This document shows positions 7,638-15,567 of a stretch of 27,583 nt of DNA, piece after piece. The notes beneath the pieces are model-generated. The model searched no databases. It saw only the letters and a list, made by a program, of their open reading frames with translations, and was not told the origin of the DNA. A program made the position numbers and the translations under genes. The stretch spans positions 1-27,583 of IMG/VR virus record IMGVR_UViG_3300031841_000014. The stretch is one strand, 5' to 3'. Within the stretch, counting starts at the first letter, position 1. The number at the start of each line of letters is the position of its first letter. The stretch comes from a virus.

Positions 7638-10600
7638 ATGACAAAAGGATTTTCACTTGGTGATTTAAATGTAAATCAGCAAGCAGCTGATGGTGCATCT
7701 TCTAAAAAATTTAGTTTAGAAGAATTAAATACAGGTGCACTACCTAATGATGAAGAAATTAAAAAAGATAAAAGTGTAAAAAATTTTATACCTTTACAAA
7801 AAAATAGTGATGGATCATTAAAATATACGTTTGATAATATATATGATAATGAGCAATTAATATCAGTTGCTAAAGATTATTATGCAAACAGAGATCGTAG
7901 AGCATACTCTGATAAAGAGGCAGTAGATAAATTTATATCTGATAGAACTTGGAATCAAGCTAACACTCTTGCAATGGGTAATGAATTTTTATATGTTACT
8001 GGTGAAAATTTTAGTGAAGATCAAAAAGCAAGATTATCATATCTTACAAGATATTGGAGTGAGTTACCTAATTTTTATGAAGAGGGAGGCAGAGGTGCAT
8101 CAGGATTTTTTGCTAACTTAGGTGTTGGTTTATTAGATCCTTTAAATATAGTAGGTGCTGGAGTAGGTGGTATAGTAGGTAAACAAGTATTAAAAAAAGC
8201 TGGGCAAGAAGTTATAAAATCTCAAGTAAAAAAGAAAGCTGGCAAAAAAGTTGTAGAAAAAACTGTTGCAAAAGAAATATTAAATAGCCCTGAAGAATTT
8301 TCTAAACTATCTGCATCAGTAAAAAAAGAAGCATTATTAAAAGGTTCTGCTTCTATGGCAGGAGTAGAAGGTGCAGGATTTGGTACAATAGATATTGCTA
8401 ATCAACTTGTAGAAAAAGAAATAGATTTAAGAGAAACTTTAGATCCTATAAGAACAGGGACAGTAGCATTAACAGCTACAGGATTAGGATTTTTTGTACC
8501 TGTAACAGCTGGATACTTAGGTAATAAAATTATTAATTTAAAATTAGCTAGGAATAATAATTTACCTGATGGTAAAATGAAAAATTATTCTAAAAAATCT
8601 CCAGACAATACAAATAAATCAGAGTCTTTAAATAGTGAAATATCTGATGCTGCAAGTTCAGCTAAAACTAATTTAGCAGATCAGTGGGATTTTATAAAAG
8701 TATTACAAAAAGAACTTACAGGTGTTGAAGGTGATGTAGCATCATTAAAAAAATTATACAAGTCAGGTGATTTTAAAACTGACCCAATACTTGAGCCATA
8801 CTTTCAATTAAGAATGTTAGCTGCTTCAAGCACTAGAGCAAATGCTTTTATAATGGATGGTGTATATTTACCACCATCTGCAGTTGCAAAATCAGCAAGT
8901 TATATAAAAGGTAAAAGTATTGGTCTGCATGAAATACTAAAAACTTTTGACCAAAATAATGAAGTAAATGAATTTTTAGGTTATGTTGCTGCAAAACGAA
9001 TGCAATTTATAGGTAAAAGAAAACCTAATTTAGATAAAACTTTACCAATGGATAAGGCTACTAGGAATGAATTTATTGATTTTGCAGAATTAACTAGTTC
9101 AGCGTACAAAAAAAAATACGGTAAAGATTTAGTAAGAAAATCTAATTTTACATCTGCGTTAGTTAAATATAAACAATTTACAGATGAATTATTAGAATAC
9201 CAAGTGCAATCTGGATTACTAGCAAGAAAAGATGCTAAAAAAATTTTAAAAGAAAATCCCTTTTTTATACCTTTAACAAGAGATAAGTTAGCTGATACTG
9301 GTGTAATAGGTAAAATAAAACAGCAAACTCAAAAATTACTAGGATTATCTAGGCCAGGTGCTGTTAAATTAGCACAACAAAAACAAGAAGGTGATATTAA
9401 TTTATATAAAAATTTAGTTAATTATACTTATCAAACTGTATTAGCTGGTGATAAAAATAGAGCTAAACTTGCTTTTTATAATATGATTCAAAAAGCTGAA
9501 AAGTTAGGTAAAATAGATAAAGATAGTATAGTTAAATTAGTTACTGGTAATCAAAGAGTTAGAATACAAAATGTTCCTATAGAAAGAATAACAAAAGCAT
9601 ATACTAAAGCTGGTGCAAAATTTGATCCTGACAAAGATATACCTATAAGAAAAGGTAAAAAAAGAACAGAAGCATTAGATAATTTAGATAGTCTTGATGT
9701 TATAACTTTTTCAGATACTTTTAGAAAAAGTGATAGTGGATCTGCTGATTTTGCAGATATAGTTTATAGAAATGGTAAAGCAGAAATTTACGAAATAAAA
9801 GATCCAAATCTTGCAGAAGCATTTAAAGGACTAGGAGATGCTGGAACTGAAAGATTATTTAATATGTTTGGTGAAGGCAGTATATTTTCTAGGTATGCTA
9901 GGTTTGCATCACAAGCTATTACATATTCTCCACCTTTTGTAGCGTTTAACGTAATTAGAGATACATTAGCAGGAACTGTAAACTCAGCTTTTGGTATTGT
10001 AAGTGGTGGTAAAACAGGATTTATACCAGGATTTACAAGTGCAAAAGGTTACATAAATACAGTTAGACATACTGATCAATATAAAAAAGCATTATTAAAT
10101 GGATTAGGATACTCATCAAGATCAGAGACTGCTAACAATGCACCTCGTAATATAAAAGCACTAATAGAAAATGGTGCTACTTTAGGTGTTTTAAAAAGTA
10201 CAACTGATTATTATAAAAAAAATTTAGCAAGATTAATTTTAAGACCAGCAGGATATGGTGCTAGAAAATATAAAAATCTTGTACAGTCTGCAGAATATGC
10301 AACTCGTATGGGTGAATATCAATTAGCTAAAGCTGCTGGATTTAGTGATATTGCAGCTTCATTTGCTGGCAGAGAAGTTGCTACAGATTTTGGAATGAGA
10401 GGTTCTAGTTCTATTATAAATGCAATAAATAGAAATACTATGTTTTTTAATGCAAGTATTCAAGGTTTATATAGAACAGGTAGAGTGTTATTTGAACAGC
10501 CTAAAAGAGCTGCTGCTGTAATTACTGCTACAATTGTTGCTCCAGAAATAGCTTTGTATCATCTTAATAATAAACACAAAGAATATTCACTAGTTCCTAA

Positions 10601-11777
10601 TCAAGTTAAACAATTAAATTATTTAATACCAAATTATACAGTTGATGAGAATGGTCAAAAAATTTTAGACCCAGATCTACCATTCTATGCTATACCTAAA
10701 CCATATGACTTAGGTGTATTTGCAAATGTTGCTACAGGCTTAATAGATGGCATGTATAAAAAAAGTAATGGTGTTACAGCAAAATATATAGCAGAATCTT
10801 TTTCTTTAATATCACCAGGTATGCCAATACCATCAGGAATTAGACCTGCAATAGAAGTAATGTTTAATAAAAATTTATATTCTGGTGCACCTGTTATTGG
10901 TATCTATGAAATGAGAAGAATAAATGAATTGCAGTTTAGACCTTCTACAAGAAAACTTGCAAGAGAATTAACTACTATGGCAAATAATTTATCTAATTTT
11001 GTTTTAAATACTAAAGAAGGAGCATTAGAATCATCAATGAGTCCAATTACAGTAGATTATTTACTAGGTGCTTATCTTACAGGTATGTCACAATATCCTT
11101 TAGACATAATAAATTCAGGATTAGAAAAATTTACAAAAGAAAAAATACCAGGTGCAGGAGTATCTGCAACTAAAAGAGAAGATGAAGCTGATTTATCTAG
11201 TTTAAAAAATGCAATTAGTATTGTAACTAGAAGATTTAAAGTAGCTAGCCCTATAAAAAATTCACAGTATCATCAAGAGTGGAGAAAAATAATTAATAGA
11301 GCTAAAAAATTAAAGCAAATTGATTATACGCAAATGGATTTAGAAAAACGTAATAAATCATTTTTAGTAGGTTTAGGTATACGAACATTAGAAAACATTG
11401 AAAAATTTGGTGGTCCAATAGAAGAAGAGGTTTTAGTATTTGGTAGAATATCACCTATACTAAAAGATGTTGAAGTTAAATTATTAAAACTTAGAGAAAA
11501 TAGAAATGATATACGGGCAGGCACAGATAGTCCAGATATAAAAAGACAAAAAATAGATGCTATATTAGCTGTAGAAAATCAAGCACTAGAACAGGTAATA
11601 AATGCCCTAGCTAATGAAGATATAGATTTTGTATTTGACCAAACATTTACAGATAATGTTTCTGATCTTGGAGTACTAAAAGGATCAATTGCAAGTATTG
11701 TGTTTGGACTTGCAGATAGATTTGGTTTAGGACTTAGAGAAGATACAGTAAAGAAAAACCCTAATATTAAAAACTAA
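7638..11777 (+). CDS. Giant internal virion / DNA-ejection protein, gp16-sized, with LPD38-like region
   Basis: At 1379 residues this is the largest protein here, close in length to T7 gp16 (about 1320), the protein that builds the DNA-ejection channel. The N-terminus has a short repeat (FSLGDLN at 5-11, FSLEELN at 25-31). Glycine-rich hydrophobic stretches at about 157-183 and 265-297 could insert in membrane. Around 750-960 are blocks I associate with the large polyvalent protein domain LPD38: PPFVAFNVIRDTLAG, YATRMGEYQLAKAAGF and NTMFFNASIQGLYRTGR. I see no lytic transglycosylase Glu motif. The ribosome site is weak (AAGG, 4 nt before the ATG), so coupling to the gene before is likely. LPD38 assignment is from memory of the pattern and not tested. 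Confidence 0.65.
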   Translation: MTKGFSLGDLNVNQQAADGASSKKFSLEELNTGALPNDEEIKKDKSVKNFIPLQKNSDGSLKYTFDNIYDNEQLISVAKDYYANRDRRAYSDKEAVDKFISDRTWNQANTLAMGNEFLYVTGENFSEDQKARLSYLTRYWSELPNFYEEGGRGASGFFANLGVGLLDPLNIVGAGVGGIVGKQVLKKAGQEVIKSQVKKKAGKKVVEKTVAKEILNSPEEFSKLSASVKKEALLKGSASMAGVEGAGFGTIDIANQLVEKEIDLRETLDPIRTGTVALTATGLGFFVPVTAGYLGNKIINLKLARNNNLPDGKMKNYSKKSPDNTNKSESLNSEISDAASSAKTNLADQWDFIKVLQKELTGVEGDVASLKKLYKSGDFKTDPILEPYFQLRMLAASSTRANAFIMDGVYLPPSAVAKSASYIKGKSIGLHEILKTFDQNNEVNEFLGYVAAKRMQFIGKRKPNLDKTLPMDKATRNEFIDFAELTSSAYKKKYGKDLVRKSNFTSALVKYKQFTDELLEYQVQSGLLARKDAKKILKENPFFIPLTRDKLADTGVIGKIKQQTQKLLGLSRPGAVKLAQQKQEGDINLYKNLVNYTYQTVLAGDKNRAKLAFYNMIQKAEKLGKIDKDSIVKLVTGNQRVRIQNVPIERITKAYTKAGAKFDPDKDIPIRKGKKRTEALDNLDSLDVITFSDTFRKSDSGSADFADIVYRNGKAEIYEIKDPNLAEAFKGLGDAGTERLFNMFGEGSIFSRYARFASQAITYSPPFVAFNVIRDTLAGTVNSAFGIVSGGKTGFIPGFTSAKGYINTVRHTDQYKKALLNGLGYSSRSETANNAPRNIKALIENGATLGVLKSTTDYYKKNLARLILRPAGYGARKYKNLVQSAEYATRMGEYQLAKAAGFSDIAASFAGREVATDFGMRGSSSIINAINRNTMFFNASIQGLYRTGRVLFEQPKRAAAVITATIVAPEIALYHLNNKHKEYSLVPNQVKQLNYLIPNYTVDENGQKILDPDLPFYAIPKPYDLGVFANVATGLIDGMYKKSNGVTAKYIAESFSLISPGMPIPSGIRPAIEVMFNKNLYSGAPVIGIYEMRRINELQFRPSTRKLARELTTMANNLSNFVLNTKEGALESSMSPITVDYLLGAYLTGMSQYPLDIINSGLEKFTKEKIPGAGVSATKREDEADLSSLKNAISIVTRRFKVASPIKNSQYHQEWRKIINRAKKLKQIDYTQMDLEKRNKSFLVGLGIRTLENIEKFGGPIEEEVLVFGRISPILKDVEVKLLKLRENRNDIRAGTDSPDIKRQKIDAILAVENQALEQVINALANEDIDFVFDQTFTDNVSDLGVLKGSIASIVFGLADRFGLGLREDTVKKNPNIKN

Positions 11778-11992
11778 TGGCTAAACAACCTAAAACAACC
11801 AGCGAACATCTAATATCAATATATGGTTATATCACAGGATTAAGAAGAGAGATAAGTACAATAAAGAATAATCATCTGAAGCATTTGCATGAAGATGTGG
11901 ATAAGTTGCATGGGAAGGTAGATACTCTACTATATGCAATATTGGGAGGGTTAGGGGCTACAATATTAACATTAATAGGACTATTTGGATAA
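11777..11992 (+). CDS. Small membrane protein, XhlA/holin-like (71 aa)
   Basis: A 71-residue protein with a polar helical N-terminus containing a short coiled coil (about 20-48: REISTIKNNHLKHLHEDVDK) and a single C-terminal membrane segment (about 52-70: YAILGGLGATILTLIGLFG). This layout resembles the XhlA-type hemolysin/holin helper proteins. It directly precedes the amidase endolysin, overlapping it by 1 nt (TAATG), which makes a holin or holin-helper role reasonable. Its own start overlaps the giant virion gene by 1 nt. Topology would place the N-terminus in the cytoplasm. A different membrane function cannot be excluded. Confidence 0.6.
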   Translation: MAKQPKTTSEHLISIYGYITGLRREISTIKNNHLKHLHEDVDKLHGKVDTLLYAILGGLGATILTLIGLFG

Positions 11993-12420
11993 TGGATAAA
12001 AGAGAAACAACAGATACTATAGTAATACATTGCACACAAACTCCAGCAGATATGGATTTTGGTGTAGAGAAAGTAGCAGAGTGGCATAAGAATCGTGGCT
12101 TTGACACGATAGGATACCACTATTTAATTAAACGAGACGGCACACTACAAGTAGGACGTGACGAAGATGTAGTAGGTGCACACGCTGTAGCAGTTAATGG
12201 TACATCAATAGGTGTAGCATTAGTTGGTGGCGGAACAATTAACATGGGTTGGGAGAATAATTTTACTCCTGTACAATTTGAAACATTAAAAAGTATATTA
12301 TTAAAATTAAAAGATAAGTATGATATACAAAAAATAATAGGCCACTATCAAGTTGATGAAGGCAAGAAATGTCCATCATTTGATGTGCCAGGATGGTTAG
12401 AGAAACATGGTTTGGTTTAG
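11992..12420 (+). CDS. N-acetylmuramoyl-L-alanine amidase (T7 lysozyme-type endolysin)
   Basis: A 142-residue zinc amidase of the Amidase_2/PGRP fold that cleaves the bond between MurNAc and L-Ala in peptidoglycan to free progeny. Zinc ligands by alignment with T7 lysozyme are H13 (IVIHCT), H118 (IIGHYQ) and C127 (KKCPSF). The catalytic Tyr is Y42 (IGYHYLIKRDGT), and a Lys pair at 125-126 matches the T7 catalytic Lys region. GAHAVAVNGTSIGVALVGG (62-80) is the conserved core. There is no signal peptide, so it needs a holin, in keeping with flanking membrane-protein genes. T7 lysozyme also inhibits T7 RNA polymerase; nothing here says whether this one has such a partner. It overlaps the next gene by 14 nt. 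Confidence 0.92.
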   Translation: MDKRETTDTIVIHCTQTPADMDFGVEKVAEWHKNRGFDTIGYHYLIKRDGTLQVGRDEDVVGAHAVAVNGTSIGVALVGGGTINMGWENNFTPVQFETLKSILLKLKDKYDIQKIIGHYQVDEGKKCPSFDVPGWLEKHGLV

Positions 12421-12793
12421 TGCACTTAAATTAGGTTTAAATGCGGCAACGCATATATATAAAAAGAAACAAGAAACTAAAATGGCTATGGCAGATGCAC
12501 AACATATGCATGCTGCTAAGATGGCCCGAGGTGAGGAGGCTTACCAGGGAAAATTGCTAGAAGCCCGTCAATCGGACTGGAAGGACGAGGCGGTTCTCGT
12601 AATATTAAGTTTGCCCGTGTTGGTGCTTGCTTGGGCAGTGATATCGGATGATCCAGCAGCGATGGACAAAGTAAAATTGTTTTTCGATATGTTCTCACAG
12701 CTCCCGTCATGGTTCACAAATTTGTGGATTCTTGTCGTGGCTAGTATTTATGGTATAAAAGGTACACAGATTTTTCGTAACGGAAAAAAGTAA
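12407..12793 (+). CDS. Two-helix membrane protein, probable holin or lysis protein, with atypical GC
   Basis: A 128-residue protein with an amphipathic Ala/Met/Lys-rich N-terminal half and two membrane segments, about 62-80 (AVLVILSLPVLVLAWAVIS) and 103-118 (FTNLWILVVASIYGIK), joined by a polar loop, with a short basic tail. Placement straight after the endolysin suggests a holin. Similar proteins occur in other marine phages, without tested function as far as I recall. The DNA composition is odd: my hand count of 12,511-12,660 gives 80 G/C of 150 (53%), against 38 of 120 (32%) in 12,301-12,420. Codons such as CCC, CGA and CGG appear, rare in its neighbours. This points to recent acquisition from a higher-GC phage. 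Confidence 0.65.
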   Translation: MVWFSALKLGLNAATHIYKKKQETKMAMADAQHMHAAKMARGEEAYQGKLLEARQSDWKDEAVLVILSLPVLVLAWAVISDDPAAMDKVKLFFDMFSQLPSWFTNLWILVVASIYGIKGTQIFRNGKK

Positions 12794-13030
12794 ATGTCAG
12801 AAAACAGTCTCGAACTGATAAACGAATATAAGGATCAGATTCGTATACTTCGTCAAGAGGTAGCCGAATTGCAAGATGCTGGCAAAAGCAAAGACTCAGC
12901 GAATAAAAGATGTTTGCAAAAGCTAGAACGTACTAATCAAGATTTAGAAGAAGCACTTAATAAAATAAAATTATTGGAGGAAAAGAATGATCAAAAAAAT
13001 AATAGAAAAGATGAAAAATCTTTGGGATAG
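12794..13030 (+). CDS. Coiled-coil protein of unknown function (78 aa)
   Basis: A 78-residue, highly charged protein that should form one continuous coiled coil (about 5-65; heptad-like leucines and isoleucines in LINEYKDQIRILRQEVAEL). It follows the membrane protein with no gap (stop 12,791-12,793, ATG at 12,794) and its first half shares the same unusual codon choice (CTC, CGT, GCC), so the two may have arrived together. A cytoplasmic partner for the neighbouring membrane protein, or a spanin-like helper, can be imagined, but there is no signal sequence or membrane segment, so I assign no function. Its end overlaps a 24-codon gene. Confidence 0.6.
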   Translation: MSENSLELINEYKDQIRILRQEVAELQDAGKSKDSANKRCLQKLERTNQDLEEALNKIKLLEEKNDQKNNRKDEKSLG

Positions 13031-13061
13031 ATTTGTTGCTTGGCTTTTTAGCTGGCAATAG
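12987..13061 (+). CDS. 24-residue amphipathic Trp-rich micropeptide
   Basis: A 24-codon frame starting at ATG 12,987 has one of the best ribosome sites in the window: GGAGG at 12,976-12,980, 6 nt from the start. It reads MIKKIIEKMKNLWDRF, then VAWLFSWQ, and stops with TAG at 13,059-13,061, sharing a base with the GTG of the next gene. The peptide would be an amphipathic helix with a Lys face and a Trp/Phe/Leu face, able to lie on or span a membrane. Location in the lysis region suggests a membrane role, but none is shown. It overlaps the coiled-coil gene in another frame. Confidence 0.6.
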   Translation: MIKKIIEKMKNLWDRFVAWLFSWQ

Positions 13062-13282
13062 TGAAACTAACTCTAGTATTAGTTATGTGTTCTGGCATAC
13101 ATTCTGTATGTTTACCTCCTTTAGATACTGGATTTACATTTAATACTTGGCAAGAATGTTCTTTAAAAGGATATGAAGAGTCTTTAGATTTAATGAAAAA
13201 CTCTGATCCTCAACAAGTTAATGAGGCAGAACTATTTGTTAAATTTTATTGCTATGATAAATTAATCGAAGAAGATACTTAA
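13061..13282 (+). CDS. Small Cys-containing marine-phage protein of unknown function (73 aa)
   Basis: A 73-residue protein started by GTG at 13,061, chosen because this GTG overlaps the preceding stop (TAGTG) and no better start follows. The first 17 residues are hydrophobic with two Cys (LTLVLVMCSGIHSVC), then CLPPLDTGF, TWQECSLKGYEES and ELFVKFYCYDK. Four spaced Cys suggest disulphides after export or a metal site. I recall relatives with the pattern C..CLPP...W..C...GY.ES in many marine viruses, always unannotated. The N-terminus could be a short signal or anchor; the match to a lipobox is poor (Met before the Cys). Confidence 0.6.
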   Translation: MKLTLVLVMCSGIHSVCLPPLDTGFTFNTWQECSLKGYEESLDLMKNSDPQQVNEAELFVKFYCYDKLIEEDT

Positions 13283-13286
13283 CCCT

Positions 13287-13952
13287 ATGAAAACCCTCTC
13301 TCTTACATTACTGTTTACTTTATACACATTATTTGCTTTTGCAAATACTACGCAAAATAATACTAGTGGTTCTAATACCTCTATTACTGGGGGATACACT
13401 AGTTCAGCATCTAATACTTATCAAAGTGGTAGTTCAAATAATACTACAACTACAAATAATTCTACATCTAATATGAGATCTGCTCCCCCAACAGCAGCAG
13501 CCCCTAATGTAACTAACTCTGGATCTGATGTTTGTCTTGCAGGAGCATCTGCAGGTGTGCAAACATTTGGTGTAGGTATATCTGGTGGTAAATCTTTTCG
13601 AGATAAAAATTGTGAAAGAATTAAACTATCAAGAGAATTAAATACTCTAGGTATGAAGGTAGCAGCAGTAGCAATACTATGCCAGGATGAAAGAGTGTTC
13701 TTTGCTATGGAACAAGCAGGCACACCTTGTCCATTTGAAGGTAAGATAGGTAAGGAAGCAAAAGCTGCATGGCAAAAGTATGATAAACTTAGACCAGATT
13801 ATGAGCAGTATGTTAATAATTTAAAAATTATTGAAAAGAAAAACAAAGAAGAAGAAAAAGAAATAACAAAAGAATTAACTAAAATGGATGTTGATAAAGA
13901 AAAACACGATATGAAACTTAAACAAAAAATAGATTGGGAATCTCCTAAATGA
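13287..13952 (+). CDS. Exported conserved marine-phage protein (221 aa)
   Basis: A 221-residue protein with a clear Sec signal peptide (about 1-19, MKTLSLTLLFTLYTLFAFA, cleavage near FA-NTT). It continues into a Ser/Thr/Asn-rich disordered region (20-75), a compact domain with four Cys (DVCLAGASAGVQTFGVGISG, NCERIKLSRELN, AILCQDERVFFAMEQAGTPCPF), and a Lys/Glu-rich coiled end. The middle domain matches a family I have seen repeatedly in marine phages, without known function. Export predicts a periplasmic or envelope task during infection, or a virion part assembled there. It starts 4 nt after the previous stop with no good ribosome site and overlaps the next gene by ATGA. Confidence 0.65.
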   Translation: MKTLSLTLLFTLYTLFAFANTTQNNTSGSNTSITGGYTSSASNTYQSGSSNNTTTTNNSTSNMRSAPPTAAAPNVTNSGSDVCLAGASAGVQTFGVGISGGKSFRDKNCERIKLSRELNTLGMKVAAVAILCQDERVFFAMEQAGTPCPFEGKIGKEAKAAWQKYDKLRPDYEQYVNNLKIIEKKNKEEEKEITKELTKMDVDKEKHDMKLKQKIDWESPK

Positions 13953-14086
13953 TAGATAGATGGATATATAAGTTTTGTGGTTTTTTAGATGACTCAGTAT
14001 CTTTTGTAGAGACTAGAGTTATTAAAATAACAGAGTGGTGTTGGCATACAAGAGTTAAGTTATTAAATAAAAGAAGAAAGAAATGA
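13949..14086 (+). CDS. Small aromatic/basic protein (45 aa)
   Basis: A 45-residue protein linked to both neighbours by 4-nt ATGA overlaps (13,949-13,952 and 14,083-14,086), strong evidence that it is translated by re-initiation. It begins MIDRWIYKFCGFLDD, has TEWCWHTRVK in the middle and ends in a basic KRRKK. It could sit on a membrane surface, with aromatic residues inward and the basic tail in the cytoplasm. No known domain. It stands between the two exported proteins and may work with them; that is inference. Confidence 0.6.
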   Translation: MIDRWIYKFCGFLDDSVSFVETRVIKITEWCWHTRVKLLNKRRKK

Positions 14087-15567
14087 AATGGTTATTATTA
14101 TTTTTAATAACAATATTAATAACAGGAGAAACAAAAGCTGACACAGCTACAACAGATAACTTATTACCCAATGCAGGCACAGGCCAGACTAGTGTACAGC
14201 ACAGTAATAGCACGATAGATGGCATCAATAGTTCTACTGGTTTTACTCTTAACAACATCACTGATTATTCATCTAGCTATAATGAGTTAGAAGCAAATGG
14301 CACTGGGACTGTATCAGCTACAGGTACATTATTAAATATATCTGCAGGTGACCATACAACTACGGAAGATAGTTTAGATGGTGGAGTTACATTATCATCA
14401 AAGACAGAAGTACAAAACTGTGAATGGGTAGGTTCTGCTTATCAGTGTGGTCAAGCAACATCAGGTCAAGATAGCTATTCAACAACAGTTACAATATTAG
14501 ATGCTGATGAAAATGAGTTAGCTAAAGTTACACAAAATAGAAATACAGATTCTGGATATAATAATAACACATATACATACACAGATACAGTCACACATAC
14601 AGGTGAAGGTGCAAGAAAATGGGAATGGGAGTGGACTGGTATAGATGGTAATGATATAAATAGTACAGCAGCTGTTGGTCCAAACTTACTAGGTGCAGAA
14701 TTAAAAGCTACATTATTAGACATATTGTATTCACCAATACCTGAAGATATTAAAAATGAAATCGTAGATATATTTGATGATCTAGGTGATGAGTTTGAGG
14801 AAATAGAACAGATTGTAGAAGAATTTTTTTTTAAAGAAGAAATAAAAATGGAAGAAGAATTTGAAATCGAAGAACCTGTAATGGTTATGATGGAGATTAA
14901 AGAAGAAGAAAAGTTTGAAGAGGCTCCTATATTTGAAGAGATGGTTTTAATGGAAGAAGAACCTAAAGAAGAAGAAGAGCCTGCTATGGAAATGATGACG
15001 CAGCTATTTACTGAGGAAAAAGAAGAAAAAGAAGAACTTGACAATTCTACTGAGGAAGGTATAATAGAAGTAGCACAGGAAGAATCTACAGAAGAAGAAA
15101 ATAATGAACAACCAGAAGAAGTCAATGAAGAAGAATCCAATAGCGAAACTACTCAGACTGCCAATGCTTCGGAAAAGAGTAATACTAAACAAAAAAACAT
15201 ACAATCGAAAAAAACAAAAACAGCAAATGCTAAGTCAAAGTCTTTAGAATTAGAAAAAGTCATGGATAAAATTGACGAGAAGATAAAAGACGTAGGTAAA
15301 AACTTAGAATTAAAAAACATCGTAAAACTTAAAGCTATGTCCAACAATGATATCTTACTAAGCACATACAATGTGCCATTTTATAAACCAAAAAATATAT
15401 ATCTAGACCAAATAGATATATCTGATGATAGAGAAATATACGCTAACGTAAATTTAAATAAATATATAGCAGATGATCCAATAGCTATTAGGGCAAACAA
15501 AATAAACGAATTACAAATAGAAAGGCAACAACTATTAATACAACTAGAGGTACTAAAAAATGGATAA
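14083..15567 (+). CDS. Exported protein with a beta-rich head, long acidic stretch and coiled tail (494 aa)
   Basis: A 494-residue protein in four parts. Residues 1-19 form a Sec signal peptide (MKWLLLFLITILITGETKA). Residues 20-200 are Thr/Ser/Gly-rich, probably beta-structured, with a Cys pair (C113, C122) and a Trp cluster KWEWEWTG. About 236-352 is extremely Glu-rich with interspersed Met and Phe. From about 360 to the end it becomes Lys/Asn-rich and coiled-coil-like. A run of nine T (14,823-14,831) encodes FFF at the start of the acidic region. Ser-rich and Phe-rich frames on the other strand are mirror images of GAA/GAG codons. I know related proteins only as marine-phage hypotheticals. 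A periplasmic, cation-binding or scaffolding role could be imagined; nothing proves one. Confidence 0.65.
   Translation: MKWLLLFLITILITGETKADTATTDNLLPNAGTGQTSVQHSNSTIDGINSSTGFTLNNITDYSSSYNELEANGTGTVSATGTLLNISAGDHTTTEDSLDGGVTLSSKTEVQNCEWVGSAYQCGQATSGQDSYSTTVTILDADENELAKVTQNRNTDSGYNNNTYTYTDTVTHTGEGARKWEWEWTGIDGNDINSTAAVGPNLLGAELKATLLDILYSPIPEDIKNEIVDIFDDLGDEFEEIEQIVEEFFFKEEIKMEEEFEIEEPVMVMMEIKEEEKFEEAPIFEEMVLMEEEPKEEEEPAMEMMTQLFTEEKEEKEELDNSTEEGIIEVAQEESTEEENNEQPEEVNEEESNSETTQTANASEKSNTKQKNIQSKKTKTANAKSKSLELEKVMDKIDEKIKDVGKNLELKNIVKLKAMSNNDILLSTYNVPFYKPKNIYLDQIDISDDREIYANVNLNKYIADDPIAIRANKINELQIERQQLLIQLEVLKNG
15038..15065 (+). promoter_or_regulatory. Consensus sigma70-like promoter inside the acidic gene
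   Basis: TTGACA at 15,038-15,043 and TATAAT at 15,060-15,065 are both exact consensus, with a 16-nt spacer. Transcription would begin near 15,072 and run into the genes from 15,560 on. It lies within codons for LDNSTEEGIIEV, so part of the match may be chance in AT-rich coding DNA, but two perfect boxes at a permitted distance are rarely met by chance. Confidence 0.5.

Noticed and set aside
12101-12128. TTGACA-N16-TTTAAT inside the amidase gene
   Set aside because: It lies in codons for the conserved TIGYHYLI catalytic region, the -10 has a mismatch, and no gene boundary is near, so chance is likelier.
14823-14831. Run of nine T followed by AAAG, considered as a programmed frameshift site
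   Set aside because: The main frame stays open on both sides with consistent composition, and a shifted frame gives no extended product that looks real.
14475-15371. Ser-rich and Phe-rich antisense frames opposite the acidic exported protein
   Set aside because: GAA/GAG codons read as TTC/CTC/TCT/TCC on the other strand; pure codon-bias shadows.
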